A stretch of DNA of 64,000 bases, from NCBI RefSeq assembly GCF_007970665.1, contig NZ_CP042430.1:2170001-2234000 (forward strand), in the 5' to 3' direction. This stretch comes from Baekduia soli. GTDB taxonomy: Bacteria > Actinomycetota > Thermoleophilia > Solirubrobacterales > Solirubrobacteraceae. The translations under genes were made by a program, and so were the position numbers. Below the pieces are notes generated by a model, which did no database searches, had not been told where the DNA came from, and saw nothing but the letters and a program-made list of their open reading frames with translations. Below, in pieces: positions 45,604 to 53,838 of the stretch. Every line of letters starts with the position of its first letter. The first letter of the stretch is position 1.

Positions 45604-46263
45604 CTAGTTCGGCGACGGGACGATGCGCAGCCACGGCCGGGGGGCGTCCCAGCCGTCGGGGTACTTCTCCTTGGCCGCGTCGTCGCTGACCGAGCCGGCG
45701 ATGATCACGTCGTCGCCGGGCTGCCACTGGGCGGGGGTGGCCACGGCGTGCTTGGCGGTGAGCTGAAGCGAGTCCAGGACGCGCAGCACCTCGTCGAAGT
45801 TGCGCCCGGTCGTCATCGGGTAGATGAGCACGAGCTTGACCTTCTTGTCGGGTCCGATCACGAAGACGTTGCGCAGCGTCTGGTTCTGGGCCGGCGTGCG
45901 CGCCGTCGGGTCGCCCTCGACGTCGGCCGGCAGCATGCCGTACAGCTTGGCGACGTTGTGGTCGGTGTCGGAGATGAGCGGGTAGTTCGGCGCCGTGCCC
46001 TGGGTCTCGGCGATGTCCTGGGCCCACTTCTCGTGGTTGTCGAGCGGGTCGACCGACAGGCCGATGATCTTCGTCCCGCGCTTGTCGAACTCGGGCTTGA
46101 TGCTGGCCATGTAGCCCAGCTCCGTCGTGCAGACCGGGGTGAAGTTGCGCGGGTGCGAGAACAGGACGGCCCAGCCGTCGCCGATCCAGTCGTGGAACGC
46201 GATGCGGCCCTCGGTGGTGTCGGCCTCGAAGTCCGGGGCGGTGTCGCCGATGGTGAGCGCCAT
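45604..46263 (-). CDS. 1-Cys peroxiredoxin (Prx6/AhpC-TSA family)
   Basis: A 219-residue Prx6-type peroxidase. The peroxidatic Cys is in FSHPRNFTPVCTTELGYMA. Other family blocks are IGDTAPDFEADTTEG, KIIGLSVDPLDNHEKWAQDI, YPLISDTDHNVAKLYGM, RNVFVIGPDKKVKLVLIYPMTTGRN-type strand and the C-terminal ATPAQWQPGDDVII. Reduces hydrogen peroxide and organic peroxides. CAAGGAG precedes the ATG. An AT-rich region with a direct repeat lies upstream. Confidence 0.93.
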   Translation of the reverse strand: MALTIGDTAPDFEADTTEGRIAFHDWIGDGWAVLFSHPRNFTPVCTTELGYMASIKPEFDKRGTKIIGLSVDPLDNHEKWAQDIAETQGTAPNYPLISDTDHNVAKLYGMLPADVEGDPTARTPAQNQTLRNVFVIGPDKKVKLVLIYPMTTGRNFDEVLRVLDSLQLTAKHAVATPAQWQPGDDVIIAGSVSDDAAKEKYPDGWDAPRPWLRIVPSPN

Positions 46264-46318
46264 GGTTGGTCTCCTTGGGAGCCGGTGGCCGGCGGGCGTC
46301 GCGGTCTGCCGGCCGGTG

Positions 46319-46333
46319 GATTCATATGATTCA
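46319..46333. promoter_or_regulatory. Direct repeat in the peroxiredoxin upstream region
   Basis: GATTCA-TAT-GATTCA (TGAATC repeats when read toward the gene), followed by GATCAA, in an island markedly richer in A and T than its surroundings, 56 nt before the start codon. Possible operator of a redox regulator. Confidence 0.35.
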
Positions 46334-46336
46334 GGA

Positions 46337-46656
46337 TCAAGAATAGGGGGTCGCGCGTGCCGCAAGGCGGCTTGGCCCGTATGAGTTGGCCTCGGGCACC
46401 TCGCCGAGCCGCCCGGCGGCGACGTTGTGGATGAGCCGTAGACCGCGATCGAGCACGGTGCGAGGGGGTGGTCGCGGATGCGTGTCAGGTCGTCGACGAC
46501 GCTGCGCTCCCGGTCGGCGATCGTCGGCCAGTCGATGGAGCGCGCCTCGCGGGAGCCCCGGCCGGTGCCGACGCCGGAGAAGCCGGGCGAGGATCGCGAA
46601 GCGACGGGCCGGCGGAAGCACGGGCGGCGCCTCGTCGCCGACCCGGTATTATCCAT
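46337..46656 (-). pseudogene. Remnant of a beta-carbonic anhydrase
   Basis: Only the C-terminal portion of a carbonic anhydrase is readable: SIDWPTIADRERSVVDDLTRI and RDHPLAPCSIAVYG in one frame, then LIHNVAAGRLGEVPEANSYG in another after a one-base loss near 46443. The zinc-ligand half is missing; the 40 residues after ATG 46656 are unrelated. A perfect TATAAT (46661-46666) stands four bases before that ATG. A decayed gene between peroxiredoxin and rhodanese. Confidence 0.6.
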
Positions 46657-46687
46657 CGCAATTATAGGGAATGCATGCGGCGCGCCC

Positions 46688-47572
46688 TCAGCCCGTCTCG
46701 ACGGGCAGCGCCGGGTCGGCCGTCCACTCTGTCAGCGAGCCGTCGTAGAGCCGCACGTCGTCGCGGCCGGTCAGGGCCAGCGCGAAGATGTCGATCGTCG
46801 CGGAGATGCCGCCACCGCAGTAGGCGACCACCGGGGTGCCGGGCGCCGCGCCCGCGGCGTCCAGCGCCTGCGCCAGCTCGCCGGGCGGCCGGAACCGGTT
46901 CGTCTCGCGGTCCACGAGCGCCATCCACGGCAGGTTGACGCTGCCGGGGATGCGGCCGGCCCGGCTGTAGGACGTCGGGCCCTCGCCGCGGAACACCGAG
47001 GGCGAGAGCGCGTTGAGCAGGCAGGCGGGCCGGTCGCCGCCGGCGACGATCGCCTCGACGTCGGCGCGCCGGGCCAGCAGCTCCGGGCGCGGCCGGACCG
47101 CCGCCGGCGTCGGGGCGGGCCGCGGGGGCGTCGGCTCGGCGGTCAGCGGCAGGCCCGCGGCGCGCCAGGCGGGCAGGCCGCCGTCGAGCACGCTGACGGC
47201 GTCGATGCCGAAGTAGCGCAGCAGCCACCACAGGCGCGTGGCCCACATCGGGCTGTCCTGCGCGTAGGCCACGACGTGCACCTCCGGGCCGATGCCGAGC
47301 GCCGCGGCCTGCTCGGCGAAGCGCTCGGGTGAGGGCAGCGCGAACGGGAACGGGGCGTCGGGGTCGGCGAGCGCCCCGATGAGATCGGCGAAGCCGGCAC
47401 CCGGCAGGTGCTCGCGGTCGTAGGCGGCACGGCCGCTCACCGGGGTGTACGGCCCGCCCTCGGGCGGGCGGTCCAGGACGACGGTGCCGTCCAGGATCAG
47501 GACCTGGGGGTCCCCGAGGTGCTCGGCGAGCACCTCGGGGGCGACGAGCGGGGCCGGGATCGCGGGGGTCAT
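46688..47572 (-). CDS. Two-domain rhodanese-type sulfurtransferase
   Basis: A 294-residue thiosulfate/3-mercaptopyruvate sulfurtransferase. The N-terminal rhodanese domain (QVLILDGTVVLDRPPEGG, VVAYAQDSPMWATRLWWLL) lacks the active Cys. The C-terminal domain has VVAYCGGGISATIDIFAL with the catalytic Cys. ANALSPSVF-like and IPGSVNLPWM inter-domain motifs are normal. It transfers sulfane sulfur to cyanide or thiols. Possibly one operon with the DUF6458 gene 30 nt upstream. Confidence 0.9.
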   Translation of the reverse strand: MTPAIPAPLVAPEVLAEHLGDPQVLILDGTVVLDRPPEGGPYTPVSGRAAYDREHLPGAGFADLIGALADPDAPFPFALPSPERFAEQAAALGIGPEVHVVAYAQDSPMWATRLWWLLRYFGIDAVSVLDGGLPAWRAAGLPLTAEPTPPRPAPTPAAVRPRPELLARRADVEAIVAGGDRPACLLNALSPSVFRGEGPTSYSRAGRIPGSVNLPWMALVDRETNRFRPPGELAQALDAAGAAPGTPVVAYCGGGISATIDIFALALTGRDDVRLYDGSLTEWTADPALPVETG

Positions 47573-47602
47573 GGCCCGCGATCGTAGTCGCGCGCGCGAC
47601 GG

Positions 47603-47845
47603 CTAGTACACGTCGCGCTCGCGGACGACGGGCTCGGCCACGACGGCGCGGTCGCGCACGACGGTGCCGCGGCGGCGGTCGGCCCAGACGCTCATCCACA
47701 GGACGCTGACGAGGAGGCCGAGAATGCCGGCGATCATGAGGATCACCCCGGCGGTGTGGATGCTGAAGCCGGACGAGTGGACGCTGACGGCGAAGCGCAT
47801 GATCGCGCCTACGGCGATGAGCAGGATGGACGTTCCGATGCCCAT
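47603..47845 (-). CDS. DUF6458 family membrane protein
   Basis: An 80-residue protein with two membrane helices: MGIGTSILLIAVGAIMRFAV and GVILMIAGILGLLVSVLWMS joined by SVHSSGFSIHTA. The cytoplasmic tail is charged (DRRRGTVVRDRAVVAEP). AGGAGGCC lies before the ATG. Common in actinobacteria; role unknown. Confidence 0.8.
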   Translation of the reverse strand: MGIGTSILLIAVGAIMRFAVSVHSSGFSIHTAGVILMIAGILGLLVSVLWMSVWADRRRGTVVRDRAVVAEPVVRERDVY

Positions 47846-47998
47846 GCGGGGCCTCCTGGGTCGACGGGGAGTGGCGCAGCGGCGCTGCGCCTCGCACGGG
47901 GGCGTACCCGGTGCGACGGGCGCCATCCGCGACCCGGCGAGTCTGGACGGATGGCCAGGGGTCGGGCGGTGGCGGTCCCGGGCGGCTAGGGTGCGCGC

Positions 47999-49657
47999 GT
48001 GCCGAGGCTCGTGTTGGGACCGATGCTGCGCTTCGTCGACGCCGCCAGCGCGACGATCTGGGTGCAGACCGACGTGGCCTGCGAGGTCGAGGTCCTCGGC
48101 GCGCGCGCGCCGACCTGGTGCGTCGACGGCCTGCACTTCGCGCTGGTCTGCCCGACGGGGCTGGAGCCGGGGGGCGAGCACCCCTACGAGGTCCGCCTCG
48201 ACGGTGTCGTCGCCTGGCCGGCGCCGGACTCGCCGTGGCCGCCGAGCGTGATCCGCCCGCCGGCGCCCGGCGCGCCGACGCGGATCGCCTTCGGCTCCTG
48301 CCGCATCACACGGCCCCACGAGCCGCCCCACGTGCTGCGCTCGCGCGAGCACCCCGACGGCCACGGCGTCGACGCGCTGCGGGCCTTCGCGCTGCGCGCC
48401 GCGCGCGAGGGCGGGGCGCGCCTGCCCGACATGGTGCTCATGCTCGGCGACCAGATCTATGCCGACGAGCCGTCGCCGGCCCTGCGCGAGACGCTCGCGC
48501 GGCGCCCGCGCACCGCCGACGCGCCGGAGGGCGAGCTGGCCGACTTCTGCGAGTACGCGCTGGCCTACGCGGAGGCGTGGGACGAGGACGCGCTGCGCTG
48601 GCTCATGTCCACCGTGCCGTGTGCGATGGTCTTCGACGACCACGAGATCCACGCCGAGTGGCGGATCTCGGCCGGGTGGATGGCCGAGATGACCGCCAAG
48701 CCGTGGTTCGACCGCCACATCTGCGCCGGGCTGAAGGCCTACTGGGTCTTCCAGCACCTCGGCAACCTGTCGCCGGCCGAGCTCGACGCCTCCGAGCTGT
48801 ACGCCCGGGTGCGCGAGGCCCCCGACGCCGGCGAGCTGCTCGGGGACGTGATGGACGACGCCGGGCGCCAGCACGGCCACAGCCGCTGGAGCTGGGCGCG
48901 CGACATCGGCGGCGCGCGGCTGGTCGTCATCGACTCGCGCGCCGGGCGCGACGTCACGCCGGGCGCCCGCGAGATGGTGCCCGACCGCGAGTGGGAGTGG
49001 ATCCGCGACCAGGCGAGCGCCCCGGCGCGCCACCTGCTGCTGGCCAGCTCGGTCCCGTTCCTGCTCGCCCCGGGCCTGCACCACACGGAGGCCTGGGACG
49101 AGGCGCTGACCGACGGCGCCTGGGGCCGGGCGATGGCCTGGGTGGGCGAGCGCCTGCGGCGGGTCGCCGTCATGGATCACTGGGCGTCGTTCGGGCGCTC
49201 GCACCGGCGGGTCGTGGGGCTGCTCGCCGACGCCGCCCACGGCCGCCTCGGGGAGGCCCCGTCCTCGGTCGTGATGCTCTCGGGCGACGTGCACCACTGC
49301 TACGTGGCCGAGGTCGGCTTCCCGGCGGGATCCGGCGCGACCGCGGCGGTCTGGCAGGTCGTGTGCTCGGCCTTCCGCAAGGAGCTCGCGCCGCACGAGC
49401 GCGTCGTCATCGGCTTCGGGCACTCGCGGCTCGCCGCCCGCCTGGCGCAGGCGCTGGCCCGGGCGGCCGGCGTCCCCGATCCGCGGATCGGCTGGCGGAT
49501 CGTCGACCGCCCGGCCTACGCGAACCAGATCTCGACGCTCACCCTGGACGGCGAGCGGGCCGAGGTCGCCATCGAGGCCGTCGTCGACGGCAGCTGGCAG
49601 GACCCGCGCCTGGAGACCGTCATCGAGCGCCGGCTGGCGTCCGGCGGCGGACCGTGA
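47999..49657 (+). CDS. PhoD-like alkaline phosphatase family protein
   Basis: A 552-residue metallophosphatase of the PhoD family. N-terminal fibronectin-like domain (FVDAASATIWVQTDVACEV), then the catalytic domain: RIAFGSCRITRP, MVLMLGDQIYADE, CAMVFDDHEIHAEWRIS, LVVIDSRAGRD, HLLLASSVPFLL and VVMLSGDVHHCYVAEV. No signal peptide, so probably cytoplasmic, unlike secreted PhoD. GTG 47999 is preceded by TAGGGT at six bases, a leaderless arrangement. Confidence 0.88.
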   Translation: MPRLVLGPMLRFVDAASATIWVQTDVACEVEVLGARAPTWCVDGLHFALVCPTGLEPGGEHPYEVRLDGVVAWPAPDSPWPPSVIRPPAPGAPTRIAFGSCRITRPHEPPHVLRSREHPDGHGVDALRAFALRAAREGGARLPDMVLMLGDQIYADEPSPALRETLARRPRTADAPEGELADFCEYALAYAEAWDEDALRWLMSTVPCAMVFDDHEIHAEWRISAGWMAEMTAKPWFDRHICAGLKAYWVFQHLGNLSPAELDASELYARVREAPDAGELLGDVMDDAGRQHGHSRWSWARDIGGARLVVIDSRAGRDVTPGAREMVPDREWEWIRDQASAPARHLLLASSVPFLLAPGLHHTEAWDEALTDGAWGRAMAWVGERLRRVAVMDHWASFGRSHRRVVGLLADAAHGRLGEAPSSVVMLSGDVHHCYVAEVGFPAGSGATAAVWQVVCSAFRKELAPHERVVIGFGHSRLAARLAQALARAAGVPDPRIGWRIVDRPAYANQISTLTLDGERAEVAIEAVVDGSWQDPRLETVIERRLASGGGP

Positions 49658-49805
49658 TCTTCGCGTCACGCCCGTGTCCTGGGAGCAGGGACCCCGAGGA
49701 GTAGAGCACGGGGCACGCACGGACGAGGTCGCAGGAGCGCGGGCGCAGGCGGCCGTGGCGGCCGTGACCGCGTTCGGGATCGTCGCCCGCTGACCATCCG
49801 CCGGG

Positions 49806-49883
49806 GCCGCCCGCCGGGCGCGGCGCATCTTCGAGGTCACGGGGCTGGACCGCCGGCTCGGCTTCGCCGACGCCGAGCGATGA
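49806..49883 (+). pseudogene. Possible C-terminal remnant of a STAS protein
   Basis: A 25-codon piece reading ARRAPRRIFEVTGLDRRL-like (RRIFEVTGLDRRLGFADAE), which resembles the last helix of anti-sigma antagonist proteins, ends at 49883. No upstream domain is recognisable. The 49658-49939 stretch is otherwise empty. Confidence 0.25.
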
Positions 49884-49939
49884 CCGCGCTCGGGGGCCCG
49901 CCGAGCACAGCGAACGGGCACGGGTATAGCGTCACCCCC

Positions 49940-51004
49940 ATGGAGCTGCGCATCTCCAACCGCACGATCGTGCGCGTGCTGCTCATCACCGCGGCGGTGG
50001 GCGCCGCCCTCTACCTGCTGTGGCTCGTGCGCAGCACCATCATCCTGCTCTTCCTCGCCGTGTTCCTCGCCGTCGCGCTGGGGCCGGCGGTCGACTGGTT
50101 CGGGCGGCGGGGCATCCCGCGCGCGCTGTCGGTGCTGCTCGTGTACCTGTGCATCGCGGGGGCCATCTTCGGCGTCGGCCTGCTCATCGTCCCGCCCGTC
50201 GTCAACGGCGTCGACAAGCTCTCGAGCAACCTCCCGGGCTACGTCGACCACCTGCGGCGCTCCAAGACGTTCCGCAAGTTCGACGACAAGTACGACGTGA
50301 CGGCCAAGCTCAACGACCAGGCGGCGAAGCTGCCCGCCAAGCTCGGCTCCGCGGTGGGGACGCTGCAGGCGGTGACCGTCGGCGTCTTCAGCACGCTCGT
50401 GCAGCTGCTCGCCGTGCTCACGATGACGTTCTTCATGCTGTTGGAGGGATCCAAGGTGGTGGACTTCGTCATCCGCGCGCGCGGGCCGACGACCAGCGAC
50501 CGGCTCGAGCGCGTGCTCGTCCAGGTCTACCGGTCGACGGCCGGCTACGTCGCGGGCAACCTGGTCATCAGCCTCTGCGCGGGCACGGTGACGTGGATCA
50601 CGCTGGCGGCGCTCGGCATCCCCTACGCCGCGCCGCTGGCCGTGCTCATGGGCTTCCTGGACCTCATCCCGCTCGTCGGCGCCACGGTGGGCGGCGTCGC
50701 GATCGGGCTCGTCACGCTGTTCCACGACTTCCCGACGTCCACGATCGTGTGGTTCGTCGTGCTCATCGTCTATCAGCAGGTCGAGAACTACATCCTGCAG
50801 CCGATGGTGTACCGCAAGACCACCGAGGTCCATCCGCTCATCGTCATCGCCTCGATCCTCGCCGGGTCGACGCTGCTCGGCGTGCTCGGCGCGCTGCTGG
50901 CGATACCGGTCGCGGCGGCGGTGCAGATCGTGGTCCGCGAGCTGTGGGCGCGGCGCGACGAGCACCGCGCCGACCAGATCGTGGAGGGCGTCGGGCTGCC
51001 CTGA
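49940..51004 (+). CDS. AI-2E family transporter (PerM-like)
   Basis: A 354-residue polytopic membrane protein. Helices include VLLITAAVGAALYLLWLV, TIILLFLAVFLAVALGPAVDWF, LSVLLVYLCIAGAIFGVGLLI, VQLLAVLTMTFFMLLEGSKVV, GNLVISLCAGTVTWITLAAL and GFLDLIPLVGATVGGV (the conserved DLIPLVG motif). The C-terminus has YILQPMVYRKTTEVHPLIVI. Such proteins export small molecules or exchange ions; transport of AI-2 is not implied. TAGCGT is seven bases before ATG 49940. Confidence 0.9.
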   Translation: MELRISNRTIVRVLLITAAVGAALYLLWLVRSTIILLFLAVFLAVALGPAVDWFGRRGIPRALSVLLVYLCIAGAIFGVGLLIVPPVVNGVDKLSSNLPGYVDHLRRSKTFRKFDDKYDVTAKLNDQAAKLPAKLGSAVGTLQAVTVGVFSTLVQLLAVLTMTFFMLLEGSKVVDFVIRARGPTTSDRLERVLVQVYRSTAGYVAGNLVISLCAGTVTWITLAALGIPYAAPLAVLMGFLDLIPLVGATVGGVAIGLVTLFHDFPTSTIVWFVVLIVYQQVENYILQPMVYRKTTEVHPLIVIASILAGSTLLGVLGALLAIPVAAAVQIVVRELWARRDEHRADQIVEGVGLP

Positions 51005-51007
51005 CGC

Positions 51008-51991
51008 TCAGCCCGGCGGCGGCCCGTCGCCGTCGCCGTCGCCCGGGCCGTCGGCGCCGGGCCGGCCGAGGCGGTCGGCCGGGGCGGTCCGCTCGCCGAT
51101 GACGTGCTCGAGCGTGATGTCCTCGCCGACGACCCGGTCGATGGCCGCCAGGACCTGGTCGGCCAGCCGCCAGCCGTCGTCGGCATCGACGGGCGTGGCC
51201 TGGATGCGGACCACGACCTCCTCGTCGTCCACGCTCTCCAGCCGGATGACCGGCGCGTGGCGGGTGGGGACGTCGACGAGGAGCTCGAGCAGGCGCTGGA
51301 CGTCGGCGGTGCGCACGCCGGGGCGCAGGCGGGCGGTGAAGTCCACGCCCGCGGGCTCGCGCAGCGGCTGCACCGCCGCCGAGAGCGCGGCGGAGTTGGG
51401 CAGGTAGACCACGTCGCCGCCCTGGCTCAGGGTGATGTACATCAACCCGAGCGACTCGACGATCCCCTCCGTGGTCCCCGCGAGGTTGCCCGCCTGGAAG
51501 CGGACGCGCTCGCCGACGCGGAACGGCCGCGCGCTGAGCAGGACCATCCCGGCGAACAGGTTGCCGAGGGTCTGCTGGGCGGCGAGGCCGACGACCACCG
51601 CGGTGAACACGCCGCCCACGGCCAGGTCGCTCTGGTGCACGCCCGCGATCCGCAGGGCGACGACGATCGCCACGAGCAGGGCGACCAGGCGGATGAGGAA
51701 CCCGACCGAGCCGGCCGTCGACGGGTCCAGCCGGCGCAGCAGCTGCGGGCCGACGGCCCGCCCGAGGTCGCGGGCGAGGCCCCAGCCCAGCAGCAGCAGC
51801 GCGAGCACCGTCCCGTAGCGCACGTAGCGTTCGAAGCCGGGGGCGATCTGGTGGCGGCGCTCGTAGACGACGAGCACGGCGACCAGCAGCGGCCCCAGCA
51901 CCAGGACCTCCCGGCGCGCGCGGCGTGCGGCGCGCCATGCGTCGGCCCGCGCCTTGGCCGCTCTCCCCGGGTACGACGACGGTCGCGGCAT
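51008..51991 (-). CDS. MscS-family mechanosensitive channel
   Basis: A 327-residue channel. Three membrane helices: VLVLGPLLVAVLVVYERR, YGTVLALLLLGWGLARDLG and VGFLIRLVALLVAIVVALRIAGV. The pore helix and following beta domain are typical: VGGVFTAVVVGLAAQQTLGN, FAGMVLLSARPFRVGERVRF, GIVESLGLMYITL and VVYLPNSAAL. The acidic-Gly tail (GPGDGDGDG) is unusual. It relieves hypo-osmotic stress. Probably one operon with the DUF2294 gene 31 nt upstream. Confidence 0.9.
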   Translation of the reverse strand: MPRPSSYPGRAAKARADAWRAARRARREVLVLGPLLVAVLVVYERRHQIAPGFERYVRYGTVLALLLLGWGLARDLGRAVGPQLLRRLDPSTAGSVGFLIRLVALLVAIVVALRIAGVHQSDLAVGGVFTAVVVGLAAQQTLGNLFAGMVLLSARPFRVGERVRFQAGNLAGTTEGIVESLGLMYITLSQGGDVVYLPNSAALSAAVQPLREPAGVDFTARLRPGVRTADVQRLLELLVDVPTRHAPVIRLESVDDEEVVVRIQATPVDADDGWRLADQVLAAIDRVVGEDITLEHVIGERTAPADRLGRPGADGPGDGDGDGPPPG

Positions 51992-52022
51992 GGGCGGGTG
52001 GTGCCCAGCCGGCGCCCCTGCC

Positions 52023-52412
52023 TCACGGCTCGAGGTAGAAGACCTCGCACGAGACGTCCTCGGCGGTGTCGATGCCGCTGACGAACGCGCGGACCCGGCG
52101 GCCCGTGAGGCGCTCGATGACCTCGCAGAAGTCGGCCTTGCGCGCGTGCTGGAAGAGCAACCTCATGTCGCGCAGGCGCTGGTGCTCACCCATCTCGGCC
52201 AGCGTGCGCTCGGCCGGCGTCAGGGAGTCCTCCAGCGTGACGATGATGAGGTCGGGCCCGGCGAAGTTCGTGCGCGTCTGCGTCGGTCCGCGGCCGAAGA
52301 GGCTCTTGTACAGCCGGACCATCTCGTTGGAGATCTGGGCGGTCGCCGACTGCCCCCGCTCCGTCGCGTCGTCGGAGACGGGCGCCTCGTCGCCGTGGTC
52401 CGTCAACGCCAT
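52023..52412 (-). CDS. DUF2294 family protein
   Basis: A 129-residue protein with the DUF2294 pattern: ISNEMVRLYKSLFGRGPTQT, DLIIVTLEDSLTPAERTLAE and a closing VIERLTGRRVRAFVSGIDTA. The family is related to Na-translocating decarboxylase accessory proteins but its biochemistry is unknown. First gene of an apparent operon with the MscS channel. Confidence 0.8.
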   Translation of the reverse strand: MALTDHGDEAPVSDDATERGQSATAQISNEMVRLYKSLFGRGPTQTRTNFAGPDLIIVTLEDSLTPAERTLAEMGEHQRLRDMRLLFQHARKADFCEVIERLTGRRVRAFVSGIDTAEDVSCEVFYLEP

Positions 52413-52841
52413 GCTCCCGGTGCCACGTGCCGCATGACGCGTCCCCTCTCAAAGTTCATCAGAGCTCTGAGGGGGTCGCCGATGCCGTTCCGGTGCACCT
52501 GGCGCATCCCGCAGCCGACGCCGAAGCCTGCGCGTCTCGCGCTCCGGCGACCCGCGACTGCTCCGCGGCGGAGGCTATCCCATGCCGCGGTCGGCCCGTG
52601 ACCCGGCAAGGGGGATACGACGACCCCGGCGCCGCGATGGGCGCCGGGGGCCGCCGGGAGCGTTCGTGCCGTGGCGTTCGTGCCGGGGAGTGGGGGCGTC
52701 CGAGCCGGCCCGACATCCGTGCGAGGCGTCCGTACCCGTATCGGAGCGACACCGTGAAGGATGAACCCTCACGGTCCCTGTCCAGACATCCCCATCCGTG
52801 ATGATGCCGCACGTTGCGGACGTCTGCCGTCCGCGGCCCGG
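52413..52841. other. 429-nt non-coding stretch
   Basis: No supportable gene on either strand. A CATCCGTGATG sequence at about 52792 is only a partial match to the recurrent motif and was not counted. Confidence 0.4.
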
Positions 52842-53165
52842 TCAGACGGCGGGGCGCGGGCGCATCCACGGCCGCGGCGAGCGGCGGCGGCGCGCCCTGT
52901 GCGGCGCCCGCGCGACCGTGAGCGCATCGCGCTGCAGGCGCAGGAGGGCCACGGCCAGCCGGGTGTCGGCGAACGGGTCGGCGACGATGCGGTCGGCGGT
53001 CAGGGAGGCCGCCGCGACGGCACGTCCGTCGCTGAAGGCCAGCAGCGCCGGGCGGGTCAGCGGCGGGGCGGAGTCCAGCTGGGCCAGCGTGGCCAGCAGG
53101 GCGTCGTCGTCGGCCGTGGCGCGGGAGAGCACGATCGTCGGGGTGGGGGAGGAGGAGCGGGGCAT
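52842..53165 (-). CDS. Small conserved-type protein of unknown function
   Basis: A 107-residue frame: ATADDDALLATLAQLDSAPP, LTRPALLAFSDGRAVAAASL, then TADRIVADPFADTRLAVALLRLQR and a basic tail. The LAxLDSAPPLxxPALxA...IADPFxxT pattern occurs in small actinobacterial proteins; their role is unknown. The second half resembles the ends of GNAT-adjacent proteins, but this is only suggestive. Confidence 0.6.
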   Translation of the reverse strand: MPRSSSPTPTIVLSRATADDDALLATLAQLDSAPPLTRPALLAFSDGRAVAAASLTADRIVADPFADTRLAVALLRLQRDALTVARAPHRARRRRSPRPWMRPRPAV

Positions 53166-53451
53166 GCGCCCATGGTGGCCCTGAGGGGTGGACGCGCACA
53201 TCGGGCACACGGAGCGTCCCGCGGCCGGCCATGCCCTACGCCGCGGCGCCGGCCCCTTACCTCCGCCGGAGGGGTGGGCCGTCCGGCGTCCTCCCCGGGG
53301 GCTGCCCACCGCCAGGCCGTCCGCGGGACGGCGACCGTGACCGTGGGCCCGCGGTCACATCACAGCGGTCACCCTGAGGTCGGTGAAGGCGCCCTGACGG
53401 GGCCCGTCAAGGCGCTGACGGCCTTCGGCGCGACGGCGCGCTGAGGCGCCC
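53166..53451. other. Intergenic stretch between small gene and HU terminator
   Basis: No gene seen. It separates the start of the small minus-strand gene from the hairpin that follows HU. Confidence 0.35.
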
Positions 53452-53493
53452 GCCTCCCCGGCGGGCCGTGGGATCCCGGCCCGCCGGGGAGGC
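53452..53493 (-). terminator. 16-bp hairpin downstream of the HU gene
   Basis: GCCTCCCCGGCGGGCC at 53452-53467 pairs perfectly with 53478-53493, with a 10-nt loop. On the minus strand it begins 11 nt after the HU stop codon. No T-run, but the stability and position fit a terminator. Confidence 0.6.
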
Positions 53494-53504
53494 GACGGGC
53501 GGGT

Positions 53505-53789
53505 CTAGCCCTTGACGGCGCCCTTGAATGCCGAGGCCGCGCTGAAGCGCGGGGCCTTGGAGGCGGCGATCTCGATCGTCTCGCCGGTCTGGGGATTGCG
53601 GCCCTGCCGCGCGGAGCGCTCGGTGACCGAGAACTTGCCGAAGCCCCCGATCGCGACCTCGTCGCCGGCCGCGACGCGGGTCGCGATGACGTCGAAGGTG
53701 GCGTCGAGGATCCGCTTGGCCTCGGCCGTGCTCAGATCGCTGCGCTCGGCGACCAGGCCGGCGAGGTCGGACTTGCTGACGTTGGGCAT
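53505..53789 (-). CDS. hup: HU-family DNA-binding protein
   Basis: A 94-residue HU protein: SKSDLAGLVAERSDLSTAEAKRI, EVAIGGFGKFSVTERSARQGRN and the DNA-clamping arm PQTGETIEIAASKAPRFSA, ending FKGAVKG. It lacks the long Lys/Ala tail of mycobacterial HupB. It compacts the chromosome. AGGAGG precedes the ATG, and a strong hairpin follows the stop. Confidence 0.95.
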   Translation of the reverse strand: MPNVSKSDLAGLVAERSDLSTAEAKRILDATFDVIATRVAAGDEVAIGGFGKFSVTERSARQGRNPQTGETIEIAASKAPRFSAASAFKGAVKG

Positions 53790-53838
53790 GTGATTCCTCC
53801 TGGACTCGCTCGCGCCGGAATGACGCGCCGCACATGGT

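Noticed and set aside
52790-52800. CATCCGTGATG as an eighth copy of the recurrent motif (also CATCCGTGCAC near 59979)
   Set aside because: They share only the first seven bases, lack the TAGTT part and are not placed consistently before a gene.
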